This document shows, piece after piece, positions 45,352 to 56,300 of a stretch of DNA of 64,000 nt. The DNA comes from Rhodocyclaceae bacterium (GTDB lineage Bacteria > Pseudomonadota > Gammaproteobacteria > Burkholderiales > Rhodocyclaceae), in assembly GCA_016791115.1 (NCBI GenBank), contig JAEUNL010000064.1:1-64000 (forward strand). Direction: 5' to 3'. The translations under genes were made by a program, and so were the position numbers. Within the stretch, counting starts at the first letter, position 1. Every line of letters starts with the position of its first letter. The notes beneath the pieces were generated by a model. The model made no database searches. It saw only the letters and a program-made list of their open reading frames with translations, and was not told the DNA's origin.

Positions 45352-48300
45352 TCAAAATTCGAGTTCCTCGCGATCCTGGGCCGCGCCAGCCGCCGTCATG
45401 CTACGCGAATCGGCTTCGTCATGGACTCTCTTGGCCAATTGCGCGATGGTCGGCGCGTCAAATATGTCACGCAGCGTCAGACGCACCCGAAACCGCTCAT
45501 CGACACGCGAAATGACGCGCGTCGCAAGCAGCGAGTGCCCACCGAGGGCAAAAAAATCGTCGTCGCGCCCGATCCGATCGACCCCGAGCAACTCGAGCCA
45601 AATCTGCGCCAAGCCGCGTTCGGCGTCGTTCTCGAAACTGGTGTCCGTGATGGCGAGCGAATTCGCCGGAGCTTCAACCGAATCATCCAGGGACTCGGCA
45701 GTAGCTACCGTGACCGGCTGCACACTATTCGACTGCTCACGTTCCCCGGCAAGCATGCCCGCCAGATTGAATGGGAATACGACGAGGCGCCGTGCATAGC
45801 TCGCCAGCGCCCGGCGAAACGCCTCGACGCCTTCACGGGTTCCGATAGCTGATTGCAGTTGCGCCCGCCAGGCTGCCCGTCGGGATTCGGGTAGCTCTAG
45901 ATTGGCTGCCATTCCGACTTCGCGCCAAGGACCCCAGTCGAGGGCCAGAACTCGCCGCCAGGCAGGCGGGCAACACTCCGCATCGACGAAGGCATCCAGA
46001 ACCGCATTGGCCGCGGCATAGTCGGCAACTCCGGGGGCACCGACTACCGCGTTGATCGTCCCCATGAGAACGAAAAAATCGAGCGGCTGCTGCCCCAGAA
46101 GCTCGCTCAACACATCAAGTCCTCCGAGCTTGGGCGCCATCACCCTATCAACCTCATCAGACGCCTTGAGCGCCGTCATATGCCCGCCACCGGGAACGCC
46201 CGCCGCATGTATTACGGCGTCAACCGCCCCCCATCGACGCTGTGCGGTGTCAAGTGCCGCCGCCATCGCCTGACGATCGGCCGCATCGGCGGCTGCAATC
46301 ATGACCTCGCCGCCAGCCGCTTCGATCGCAAGGATCGAATCTATGATCTGGGCGTCACGTCGGTCGCCGCCTTTAGCGAACTCCGAAAGCAACTCGTCCC
46401 ATTGCGCACGAGGCGGCAATCCGCGCCGGCCCGTAAGCAGAAGCCGCGCCCCACAATGGCGCGCCAGATCAAGCCCCAAGGCAAGCCCCATGCCACCGAG
46501 ACCTCCGGTAATCCATACGACGGAGCCCGGCTTGAGCGACAGCGCGGCCGGGGGCAAAGGCAGCCGCTCATAGCGCCGTACCCAGCGACGGCCGCCGCGA
46601 TATGCGACTTCGGTTTCACGGTCTCCGGCTAGAGCCTCCGCCAGCAGCGCCGCGGCGTCGCAACTCGGCGCGCCGTTCGCAAGATCAACTGCCAAGTCGA
46701 CCCAGCGTACTGACAAACCGGGCAACTCCGTCGGCAAGACCAGTGTCGGCCCTAGGCAGGCCGCCAGCGCCGGTTGCGCCACCAGCTCGGCAAGAACGCT
46801 TTGCCCTCCGTTTGTCACGACGACAATGCGAACCGCGGAGTCGCCGCCCAAACCGCCAGCCAACGCTACCACGGCGCGATAGATCTCCGCCGCCGCGCGA
46901 TCGCCCATGGCGGCGGCCTCGAACAGCAGAAAGGCTCCGAAAACCTGCCCTGTCCCGGCAAGCACGGCCGCTACACCGGCCACATCCTCGTCATGGCCGA
47001 GCCTGATCTCGAACGCATCGGGAGCAGATTGTCGCGGCACTAACCCCGGCACCACCCGAACCGGGCGTGCGCCACCCGCTGCGAGTTTGGAGCACAGTGC
47101 ATCGGTCAGCGCCGATGGTGGGCTCACGACCAACCACACGCCGCTTTGCGGCACGAGGGTCGCTATGGTGCTGCGCAACCAAGTCGGCTGGTAGAACCAG
47201 TCGCCAACGGACTGGAGACGCTGGAGGCCGCTTGGCGCCTCCCCGGCTAACGGAACTCCGTCGTCGCTTGCAGCCTTCGCCTTGACGACATCGACAAAGT
47301 GGCGCTTCTTTTCGAACGGATAGGTCGGCAGCGAAATGCGCCGGGGCGCACCTTCTCCGTGCAGTCCGCGCCAGTCGATCTGTACCCCGGCCAGCCACAA
47401 CCGGCCTGCGCTTTCGAGCATACACTCGACATCGTCGCGCTCGCCACGATGGTCGAGGGTCGACAACACGCGCTGCGCCCGCTCGCCGGCCAGACTCATG
47501 CGCCCGAGCGTGGCCAACACGTTGCCGGGCCCGAGTTCGAGCAGGCATAGCGAGGGATCGGCCGCCAGCGTCTGCACGCCTGCAGCGAACAACACCGGCT
47601 CACGCAAGTGGCGCACGTAGTAGGCCGGCGAAGTCGCTTGCGCATCGGTGATCCATGTGCCGGTGAGATTCGAGACATAGCGGCGATGCGGCGGCGAAAG
47701 CCGCACTCGCGCCATGACCTCGGCAAACGCTTCTAGCGCGGGTTCCATCATCCGTGAGTGGAAGGCGTGCGAGGTGTGCAGCGGATGCGTGTCGATCCCG
47801 CTCGCCCCAAGCCGCCCGAGCAGAGCATCGACGGCCGCGGCAGCACCCGACACCGTACAGAGTTCGGGCGCGTTGACTGCCGCGATTTCTACCGCGCCAC
47901 CGTCAAGCCAATGTTGCAGTTCCGCGGCACCCAGCGGAACGCCCGCCATCCGCCCGGGTGGTAGTGACTGCATAAGCCGGCCGCGGGCCGCGACCACGGC
48001 GAGCGCATCTTCGAGGCTCAACACTCCGGCCAGATGGGCGGCGACGTATTCACCGATGCTGTGGCCCAGCATTGCGGCCGGCTGCACCCCCCATTGTTCC
48101 CACAGACGCGCCAGCGCGAATTCGGTAACGAACAGTGCCGGTTGGGCGAAGCACGTGTCGCCGAGCGCCGAGGTTGCGCCGGCATGGAGCAACTGCCGTA
48201 GGTCGAGCCCAAGATGCGGCTGCAGCAGATCGGCACAAGTGTCGACCGCCTCGCGGAACACGCGCTCGCTGCGATAGAGCCCGCTGCCCATGCCGACGTG

Positions 48301-49941
48301 CTGGCTGCCCTGACCACTGAACAAGAAGGCTACCGGCCGCTCGCCGCCGGCATGCATGCTCGACAGCACCGGTGCGCGCGTTGGCTGCGCCAGCGCCTTG
48401 CAGATTTCGTCCGCATCGCTGGCGACCAGCATGCGGCGATGCGGGAAGCCCTTGCGTCCGACCTGCAGCGTCCAGGCGATGTCGGCCAGCGGCTGCTCGC
48501 GATGCTGGCCGAGATGGCGCGCAAGATCGGAGCTCGCCTGTTCGAGTCCGGCTGCGCTGCGTGCCGACAACACCAACAACTGGGCAGTGCGGGTCATGAC
48601 GGTGGGTATCGCGGGTGGCGCTTCTTCGATCACGACGTGGGCATTGGTGCCGCCGATACCAAATGAGCTGACTCCGGCGCGGCGCGGTGCGGCACCCTCG
48701 GGCCACGGGCGTGCAACGGACTCTGCCATGAAGGGGCTTTGCGCTAGAGCAAGCTGTGGATTGGCCCTCGTGAAATTGACCAGCGGCGGGAATTCGCGGT
48801 GCCGCATCGCGAGCACCGCCTTGATCAGCCCGGCCACGCCGGCAGCGGCATCGAGGTGGCCGACATTGGCCTTGAGCGACCCCAGGCGGCAGAAGCCGAT
48901 GTCTGCCGTCGAAGCGCGAAACACTTGGGACAAGGCCGCGACCTCGATCGGGTCGCCAAGCGCAGTACCCGTGCCATGGGCTTCGACGTAGCCGATGCTA
49001 CGCGGCTCGACGCCGGCGAGCGCTTGCGCCATCGCAATCACTTCGACCTGGCCTTCGATGCTGGGTGCCGTGTAACCGGCCTTGCCGGCGCCGTCGTTGT
49101 TGATCGCCGCACCACGGATCACGGCGTAAATAGTGTCACGATCGGCTTGTGCGTCTGCAAGGCGCTTGAGGACGACGATTCCGCAACCGGCGCCGGGCCG
49201 GGTACCATGCGCATCCACATCGAAAGGACGGCAGTGGCCGTCGGGCGACAGGATCATGCCCTCTTCGTAAAGGTAGCCGCTGCGTTGGGGAAACGGCACT
49301 GAGACACCCCCCGCAAGAGCCATGTCGCATTCGCCGCGATACAGCGCGGAGCACGCCATCTGTACCGCCACCAGCGAAGTCGAGCAGGCCGTCTGTACTG
49401 ACACACTCGGCCCGCGCAAGTTGAGTTTGTACGACACCCGGGTACAGAGGAAATCCTTGTCGCCGCCGAGCATCAGCTGATAGCCGCCAGCCGCCGCGAC
49501 GAGTGCGGGGTCGCGGTGGATCTGGTTAAGCAGGTACGAGTTCATTCCGCATCCGGCGTATACGCCGACCGCGGCCTCGTTTGCATCGGGCGCATAGCCG
49601 GCGTACTCGAGCGCCTCCCAGGCGCACTCGAGAAACATCCGCTGCTGCGGATCGAGGATCTGCGCCTCGCGCGGCGAGAGTCCGAAGAAACCGGCATCGA
49701 AGCTGTCTGCGTCAGCGAGAGCCGTACCGCGACGAACATATTGCGGATGCTCACGCAGCGCAGCCGGCACCGCTGCCGCATCAAGATCGGCATCACTGAA
49801 AGTTTCCAGCACTTCGATACCGTCACGCATGTTCGTCCAGAACTCGTCGAGATTGCGCGCGCCGGGAAAGCGGCCTGCGAGTCCCACGATTGCGATCGCA
49901 TGCGCGGGGAAATCGGTTGTTTCGTCCATGCTGCTACCCAT
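45352..49941 (-). CDS. Polyketide synthase module KS-AT-KR-ACP
   Basis: About 1529 residues from the ATG at 49941 (a second ATG is at 49929); frame extending up to 50172 is a shadow of the upstream NRPS. KS (about 15-440) has TACSTSLVA, EAHGTGT and NVGHLDAAAG. AT (about 540-840) has GHSIGEYVA and HAFH, predicting malonyl-CoA. A structural psi-KR part precedes KR (about 1140-1320), whose cofactor motif is ITGGLGGMGLAL. The Ser of the catalytic triad is Thr (GTINAVV...ADYAAAN), the Tyr and Asn are kept and the LDD marker is absent, so activity and stereochemistry are uncertain. The carrier has LGGHSLLATR (Ser near 1470). The C-terminal tail DREELEF is a likely docking motif for the next NRPS. 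Confidence 0.92.
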   Translation of the reverse strand: MGSSMDETTDFPAHAIAIVGLAGRFPGARNLDEFWTNMRDGIEVLETFSDADLDAAAVPAALREHPQYVRRGTALADADSFDAGFFGLSPREAQILDPQQRMFLECAWEALEYAGYAPDANEAAVGVYAGCGMNSYLLNQIHRDPALVAAAGGYQLMLGGDKDFLCTRVSYKLNLRGPSVSVQTACSTSLVAVQMACSALYRGECDMALAGGVSVPFPQRSGYLYEEGMILSPDGHCRPFDVDAHGTRPGAGCGIVVLKRLADAQADRDTIYAVIRGAAINNDGAGKAGYTAPSIEGQVEVIAMAQALAGVEPRSIGYVEAHGTGTALGDPIEVAALSQVFRASTADIGFCRLGSLKANVGHLDAAAGVAGLIKAVLAMRHREFPPLVNFTRANPQLALAQSPFMAESVARPWPEGAAPRRAGVSSFGIGGTNAHVVIEEAPPAIPTVMTRTAQLLVLSARSAAGLEQASSDLARHLGQHREQPLADIAWTLQVGRKGFPHRRMLVASDADEICKALAQPTRAPVLSSMHAGGERPVAFLFSGQGSQHVGMGSGLYRSERVFREAVDTCADLLQPHLGLDLRQLLHAGATSALGDTCFAQPALFVTEFALARLWEQWGVQPAAMLGHSIGEYVAAHLAGVLSLEDALAVVAARGRLMQSLPPGRMAGVPLGAAELQHWLDGGAVEIAAVNAPELCTVSGAAAAVDALLGRLGASGIDTHPLHTSHAFHSRMMEPALEAFAEVMARVRLSPPHRRYVSNLTGTWITDAQATSPAYYVRHLREPVLFAAGVQTLAADPSLCLLELGPGNVLATLGRMSLAGERAQRVLSTLDHRGERDDVECMLESAGRLWLAGVQIDWRGLHGEGAPRRISLPTYPFEKKRHFVDVVKAKAASDDGVPLAGEAPSGLQRLQSVGDWFYQPTWLRSTIATLVPQSGVWLVVSPPSALTDALCSKLAAGGARPVRVVPGLVPRQSAPDAFEIRLGHDEDVAGVAAVLAGTGQVFGAFLLFEAAAMGDRAAAEIYRAVVALAGGLGGDSAVRIVVVTNGGQSVLAELVAQPALAACLGPTLVLPTELPGLSVRWVDLAVDLANGAPSCDAAALLAEALAGDRETEVAYRGGRRWVRRYERLPLPPAALSLKPGSVVWITGGLGGMGLALGLDLARHCGARLLLTGRRGLPPRAQWDELLSEFAKGGDRRDAQIIDSILAIEAAGGEVMIAAADAADRQAMAAALDTAQRRWGAVDAVIHAAGVPGGGHMTALKASDEVDRVMAPKLGGLDVLSELLGQQPLDFFVLMGTINAVVGAPGVADYAAANAVLDAFVDAECCPPAWRRVLALDWGPWREVGMAANLELPESRRAAWRAQLQSAIGTREGVEAFRRALASYARRLVVFPFNLAGMLAGEREQSNSVQPVTVATAESLDDSVEAPANSLAITDTSFENDAERGLAQIWLELLGVDRIGRDDDFFALGGHSLLATRVISRVDERFRVRLTLRDIFDAPTIAQLAKRVHDEADSRSMTAAGAAQDREELEF

Positions 49942-52900
49942 TGAGTTGTTGCCGGGCTGCCCGCGCGTGCGCGCGCTTGAGGGTCGCATCGAAGGCCCTT
50001 GGCGAACCAAAGCGTTCTGCCTGCGCAGCGACTGTGGTGCGCTGGAAAAGCTCCACCAAGGCCAGTTCCACACCAAACTCGCGTTGCAACGCCGACTGCA
50101 ACTTGACCAACAGCAGCGAATGACCGCCGACATCGAAGAAATTGATCTCGAGCCCGACACGCTCGATCCCAAGCACCTGCTGCCAAAGCGCAGCCACGCG
50201 GCGTTGCACCGGCGTCATTACCACTTCATCCGCCCCTAAGGCGGAGACATTCACCTGCGGCATCGGCAACGCCTTGCGGTCTATCTTGCCATTCGGCGTG
50301 AGCGGCAGAGCCGCAAGCGTCACGAAGATGTTCGGGATCATGTATTCGGGCAGCTTGGAGCGCAGTATGGCGCGCGTCGCGTCAGCATCTAACGGCGATG
50401 CGCCCGGAATAGCCACGACATATGCCACCAGACGCTGGTCCCCGGGCGTATCCTCGCGCACGTGAGCCACACATTGCCCGACCCCAGGATGGGTGGCGAG
50501 TACCGCTTCGATCTCTCCCAGTTCAATGCGGAATCCGCGGATCTTCACTTGGTTGTCTCGCCGCCCTATGAACTCGAGCTGGCCATCGGCCAGGAATCGC
50601 ACGAGATCTCCGGTCCGATAGACGCGCCGCGCGCCCACACCGGGCAGTTCCAGCGTTACGAACTTATCTGCAGTGAGGTCCGGCCGGTTGTGGTAACCGC
50701 GTGCGAGTCCGTCGCCGCCGATGCACAACTCACCGGCCACGCCGATCGGCGCCGGCGAACCCGAGGGTTCTAGCACGTAGATCTCGGTATTTGCGATCGG
50801 CCTGCCAATTGGGATCGCGCGCGTGGTATCCGTGACGCGGGCGAGCGTCGACCAGATAGTGGTCTCGGTCGGGCCGTACATATTCCAGAGTTCGCCCCCC
50901 AGGTCGAGCAGCTTGTCGGCCAGGTCGCGCGGCAGCCCTTCGCCACCGCACAACATCTTCAGACCTTTGCGACCCTTCCAGCCACTTTCCAAAAGCAACC
51001 GCCAGGTGGCCGGCGTAGCCTGCAGCAAAGTGGCCTCGCTCGATTCGAGCAGGGCGCCCAGGCGGGCGCCCTCCAGCGCGGTCGCGCGCGAAGCGAGCAC
51101 GACGGTACCGCCAATGGTCAGCGGCCCGTGGATCTCGAGGCCTGCGATGTCGAACGACAAGGTGGTAACCGACACGAATCGGTCGGCGGCCGTGATGCCA
51201 GGCTCCCGGTGCATCGACAGCAGGAAGTTCACCACGGAACGGTGCTCGAGCATCACACCTTTCGGACGACCGGTGGAGCCCGAGGTGTAAATCACGTAGG
51301 CGAGGTCGCGCGCATCGGACAGTGGCGATGGGTCACGAGCGGGCTGCTCGGCCAAGGTATCGGCATCGCTGTCCAGGCAAATCGCCTGTAGTCCACCCTC
51401 GTCCAGCGTCGCGGCCAGATGCGACTGCGTCAGCACCGCCGCCAGTCCGGCATCGGCCATCATGAAGTCGATGCGGTCCTTGGGGAAAGCCGGGTCCAGC
51501 GGCACGTAGGCGCCGCCGGCCTTCAATACGCCCAACAATGCCACGACCATGTCTGCCGAGCGCTCCATCCAGACGCCGACAAGGGCTTCGCGCCCCACGC
51601 CCATGGCGCGCAACCGGTGCGCAATCTGGTTGGCACGTGCGTTCAGCGTGCCGTAGTCGATGCGTGTCGACTCCGACACGAGCGCCACGGCGCCGGGTGT
51701 GCGCGCCGCCTGTGCCTCGAACAACCCGTGCAGCGTCTGCTCGCGCGGGTAAGGCGTGTCGGTACGATTCCAGTCAATCACCAGGCCACGCAGGCCCGTC
51801 TCGTCAAGCAGCGGCAGGTTTCCAATGCGTGTCGACGGATCGGACACCATGCCCTCCAGCAGATGCTGGTAGTGCCGCATCAGACGTTCGATGGTGGAAG
51901 CCTCGAACAGGTCAGTGTTGTATTCGAAGTAGACACGATGGTCTGCCGGCAATACGTCGACCGCAAGGTCGAAGCGCGCGCTCTGCACCGGCAATTCGAG
52001 CGTCTCACAGACAAGATCGGGCAGATCGAATTTCATGAACTGCAGGTTCTGCAGTACGAACATCACCTGGAACAGTGGCGAATGGTCTAGCGAGCGCCGC
52101 GTGCCCAGGGCATCGACGAGCATGTCGAAGGGCATTTCCTGGTGGGAGTACGCCCCAAGCGCCATATCGCGCGTGCGGGCGATGAGTTCGCGCACCGTCG
52201 GATCACCCGATAGGTCACCGCGCAACACGATATTGTTGGCGAAGAAGCCGATCACGCGCTCGACCTCGGCGCGGTTGCGGTTTGCGATCGCCGAGCCAAC
52301 CGGCAGGTCGGTCTCACCTGTGAAGCGATGCAGCAGCACCTGGAAGGCCGACAGCATCACCATGAAGAGCGTCGCGTTCTCGGCACGTGCCAGCGCCTTG
52401 AGCTGCGCACCCAGCGCCGCCGGCAGTTGAATGACAGTACGCGCGCCGCGCGAAGTCTGTACCGGTGGTCTTGGGCGATCAGCCGGCAGGGTCACGAGAG
52501 CGGGCAGACCAGCGAGTTGTTGCCTCCAGTAGCCCAAATGCTCCTCGAGTGCGCCCCGCGCAAAGGAGCGCCGCTCCCAGTCGGCGTAGTCATAGTACTG
52601 CACTGGCAGATCGGGCAGCGCCGCCGGAGTGCCGACGACATTCCCGGCGTACAGGCTGGTCAGCTCCTGCATGAAGATGCCGATCGAAAGTCCGTCGGAC
52701 ACGATGTGGTCGAAGACGAAGCAGAAACGGTGGTCCTCGGTAGCCAGTCGCACCAGCAGGCAACGCAGCAGCGGCGCGCGCTCGATGTCCAAGGGACGCT
52801 GCGCGAACGCCAGCATCGCCCGTTGCGCCGCGGCGTCGCGCTGCCCGGCCTCGAGCGCGCCCAGATCCAGCTGATCGAGCGTCACCTGTGCCTGCGAATC

Positions 52901-53326
52901 GATCGCGCAGCAAGGCACGCCGTCGACCGCGAAGAATCGCGTGCGCAGGCTTTCGTGCCGCGCCACCAATTCGGCCAGGGCTCGCTCGAGGGCACCGCGG
53001 TCGAGCCGGCCGGTCATGCGCAGCGCTGCAGCAATGTTGTAGGCATGGCTGTTCGGGTCCATGCGCTTGATGAACCACAGGCGCTGCTGGGTATGCGAAA
53101 CAGGCATCCGCGCGCTGCGCGGGGCCGGGTCCAGCGCAGCGGGCGCGTCACGACGCGGCTGTGCAGCCAGCCAGGCCTTGATTTCTTCCTTCCGGCGACC
53201 GAGCTCCTCGCGCAGGTCAGGTGTTATCGCCCCCTTGGGTGCGCTGACACCCAGGCGATCGCCATCGAGCGTGAACCGCACGTCGAGCGCCCGCAAGCGC
53301 TCCAGAAACTCGCCCGTGCTCGTCAC
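49934..53326 (-). CDS. NRPS: docking-C-A(Gly-like)-PCP
   Basis: 1130 residues, started at a GTG (53326) whose GTGA overlaps the upstream PKS stop. It has an N-terminal TubC-type docking domain (about 5-52, [15 protein letters not shown]), a condensation domain (about 72-500) with DHIVSDG (second, catalytic His kept; first changed to Asp), an adenylation domain (about 520-1010) with [18 protein letters not shown] and NGKIDRK, and a carrier with [10 protein letters not shown] (Ser near 1070). The ten code positions read D-I-L-Q-C-G-M-I-W-K, one conservative step from known glycine codes such as DILQLGLIWK. It should couple glycine to the acyl chain from the preceding PKS. The end after RQQLNG shows no known docking motif. 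Confidence 0.92.
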   Translation of the reverse strand: MTSTGEFLERLRALDVRFTLDGDRLGVSAPKGAITPDLREELGRRKEEIKAWLAAQPRRDAPAALDPAPRSARMPVSHTQQRLWFIKRMDPNSHAYNIAAALRMTGRLDRGALERALAELVARHESLRTRFFAVDGVPCCAIDSQAQVTLDQLDLGALEAGQRDAAAQRAMLAFAQRPLDIERAPLLRCLLVRLATEDHRFCFVFDHIVSDGLSIGIFMQELTSLYAGNVVGTPAALPDLPVQYYDYADWERRSFARGALEEHLGYWRQQLAGLPALVTLPADRPRPPVQTSRGARTVIQLPAALGAQLKALARAENATLFMVMLSAFQVLLHRFTGETDLPVGSAIANRNRAEVERVIGFFANNIVLRGDLSGDPTVRELIARTRDMALGAYSHQEMPFDMLVDALGTRRSLDHSPLFQVMFVLQNLQFMKFDLPDLVCETLELPVQSARFDLAVDVLPADHRVYFEYNTDLFEASTIERLMRHYQHLLEGMVSDPSTRIGNLPLLDETGLRGLVIDWNRTDTPYPREQTLHGLFEAQAARTPGAVALVSESTRIDYGTLNARANQIAHRLRAMGVGREALVGVWMERSADMVVALLGVLKAGGAYVPLDPAFPKDRIDFMMADAGLAAVLTQSHLAATLDEGGLQAICLDSDADTLAEQPARDPSPLSDARDLAYVIYTSGSTGRPKGVMLEHRSVVNFLLSMHREPGITAADRFVSVTTLSFDIAGLEIHGPLTIGGTVVLASRATALEGARLGALLESSEATLLQATPATWRLLLESGWKGRKGLKMLCGGEGLPRDLADKLLDLGGELWNMYGPTETTIWSTLARVTDTTRAIPIGRPIANTEIYVLEPSGSPAPIGVAGELCIGGDGLARGYHNRPDLTADKFVTLELPGVGARRVYRTGDLVRFLADGQLEFIGRRDNQVKIRGFRIELGEIEAVLATHPGVGQCVAHVREDTPGDQRLVAYVVAIPGASPLDADATRAILRSKLPEYMIPNIFVTLAALPLTPNGKIDRKALPMPQVNVSALGADEVVMTPVQRRVAALWQQVLGIERVGLEINFFDVGGHSLLLVKLQSALQREFGVELALVELFQRTTVAAQAERFGSPRAFDATLKRAHARAARQQLNG

Positions 53327-56300
53327 AGCGTCATTTCCTCCCTATCGTCGTCGCCCGGTTCTCCGTCGCCGGTCCGCCCCCCAGCCCCGCCGAACAAGGC
53401 ATCGAGCTGGTGCGCCATCTCCGCGACGGTGGGCCATTCAAAGGCCGCCGTTGGCGGCACGCTACGCCCGAGCGCGCCTTGGAGGCGATTGCGCAACTCG
53501 ACTGCGGTGAGCGAATCGATCCCCAGGCTCGGGAAGGGCTGGTCGGTTGCAATCGAATCGGGCGAGCTGCTCAGGCCTAGTACAGTAGCCAGTTCTCGCC
53601 GTACCAGTGCAGTAAGTTGAGGTAGCCGTTGCACCGCGTCGAGCGCTGCGAAATCAATGCGTTGCTCTCGTGCAGTCAGCGTATTGCGGCCCCGATCTGA
53701 CTCGCTGCGTGCGTTGGCGACCAGATCGCGCAACAGGGGCGGCACCGACGCGCGGCCCAACTGTGCCGCGAGTACCGGCCAGTCGATCGGCGCCACCGCC
53801 ACCTGCGTGGGGTTGTTGCGCAGCACGAAATCGAGCGCCGCTATGCCATCGGCCGGACCGAGCGACGCCAGTCCCTGCGCGCCGGCGCGCGACACGGTGT
53901 TGCTGCGCGTCGCCATGCCGACCTCGCTCCAGGCACCCCAGTTGATGCTGGTGGCCGGCAAGCCCAGCGCACGCCGGTAATGCGCCAGCGCGTCGAGGAA
54001 GGCATTGGCAGCGACGTAGTTGCCCTGTCCGGCTGCGCCGAACATGGCCGACAGCGACGAATAGAGCACGAAGAAGTCGGGTCGCAGGCCGCGCGACTCG
54101 ATTCCCGCATGCAACCGCCATGCACCGTCGGCCTTTGGGCCCATGACTCTGGCCAGGCGCGCCGTGTTCTGGTTGACCAGCATGCCGTCGTCGAGCGCTG
54201 CGGCGCAGTGCAGCACACCACCGAGCGCCGGCAAGCCATCGCCCAGGGCATGCATGAGACTTGCGACGCCTTCGTCGCTGGCCATGTCGGCCGACTTGAC
54301 GATCACGCGTACGCCGGTCGACTCAATGGCCGCGAGGGCGCTGGCCGTCGTCGCGTCGGGTGCTCGCCGACCGATGAGCAAGAGATGCCGGGCGCCTTGG
54401 TCCGCGAGCCACTGGGCTGCCAGCAGCCCCAGACCGGTCAGGCCTCCGGTGACCAGATAGGTAGCATCAGAGCGTATCGGCGCGTCGAGGCGCCGCGGTT
54501 CAACCCGGTGGCGGAACACCACGCGGCCGATATGGCGCGCCTGCGCCATGTGGCGGAAGGCGTCGGCGGCATGCTCGAAGGCAAAGGTGGTACAAGGCAA
54601 CTGTGGCAGCGCACCGGACTCGATGTCCTTCAGCACGCGTGTGAAAATCTCGCCGACCAGTTGCGGCGTGTCGCGCGCATTGTCGTTGCAATCGACGATG
54701 TGGTATCGGATGCCGCGGTTCAGAGCGGCTACGCGTTCGTACGTCCACAGGTCACGCTTGCCGATCTCGAGGAAGACACCGCCGTCGGCCAAGCACTCGA
54801 AGCTCTTGTCCAGAAGTGCGCCGGTCAGAGAGTTGAGCACCATGTCGACGCCGCGCCCGCCGGTGATACGCATCACCTCGTCGCCGAACGAGGCGCTGCG
54901 CGAGTCGAGCACATGCGCAACGCCCATCCGTGCCAGCACGGCGCGCTTCTCGGCGCTGCCGGCTGTCGCGAACACGATCGCGCCGACACGGCGCGCGAGG
55001 GCGATGGCCGCCATGCCCACGCCGCCAGCGCCGGAATGGATCAGCACGGTATCGCCGCGCTTGATGCCTCCAATCAGGTTGAGCGTAATCTCGGCCGTCA
55101 GGTAGGCAGTTGGAATGGCGGCACCCTGTTCGAAATCGAGGCCATGCGGCAGAGGAGCCACGAAATCACGGCGCGTAACGGCATGGCTGGCAAAGGCGCC
55201 TTCCGCCATGGCGACCACCCGGTCGCCGACCGCAAACTGCGTGACGCCCTCGCCCACCGCCGTGATCTCGCCAGCACAATCGCTGCCCAGATGGCGCAGT
55301 TCCCCCGGGTACAGGCCGAGCACACTGAGTACGTCGCGGAAATTCAGGCCGCTGGCGCGTACGCGCAATTCGACTTCGCCCGGGCCGGGCGCGCGTCGCT
55401 GCATAGGTTCGAACGCCAGATTCTCGAGCGTCCCCCGCTCCGCGATGCCGAGTCGCAGCGGCGCGTCGTCGACATGGGCGCGATGGCTGCTGGATCGGCG
55501 CGCCAAGCGTGCGACATAGCGCTTGCCCTTTCGCCACGCGAGCTGAGTCTCGACGGTGTCACTGCACAATTCGTCGGCCAGTGCCTTGGCGTCGGCCGCA
55601 TGATCCTGCGCGTCGAGGTCGACCAGCGTCACGCGCAGTTCGGGATGTTCGGTGGCCGCCACGCGGGCGAAACCGGCCACCGGCGCCTGTTCGATTCGCG
55701 GCGTCTCGGTGCCGTCGACGACTTGGCTACCGGCCGTCACGAACCACAGGCGCGGTGGTCTGGGCAACGGCGCGCCGGCCAGCGCCTGCAGCAAATGCAG
55801 TGCTGCTTCAGTGCCCAGCTCCTGAATGCCGCCGGGCAGGCTATCGGTGCCCAGCTTCGGCAGGCGAAGCGGCCACAGCGACACCACGCCTGCCAGACCG
55901 CCAGCCTTGGCCGCGCTAGCCAAAAGCCCGGCATAGGCCTCGGGACGTGTCGGGTCGATGCCGACTGCGCCGTCAAGCGGTGCGTCTTGAGGCACTACGC
56001 GCAGCGTCTCTCCCCCTCCCCGGGCGATCTCGTCGGCCAGACGTTCGCCGCGGCCGCTGCCGTCGTCCAGAATCAGCCACGTGCCAGCCGGTTCCGAATG
56101 GGTCGCCGCGGCCGAGGGCAAGGGGCTCCAGGCCAATTCGTACAGCCAATCGCCCACCTGCGAATCGACACGCCGACGAAACATGTCGCGGCTGGCACGT
56201 CGACAGCGCAGACCGACAAGCGCCGCCACCGGCTGAGCATCGAGTGTCTCGATGCGAACGTCAATGAGCAGCATGTCGTCGCGCGCGGCGGGCGAGCGAA

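Noticed and set aside
49942..50172. N-terminal extension of the KS-AT-KR-ACP protein
   Set aside because: The roughly 77 extra residues lie inside the upstream NRPS carrier domain in another frame and resemble no docking domain; the ATG at 49941 fits the overlap with the upstream stop.
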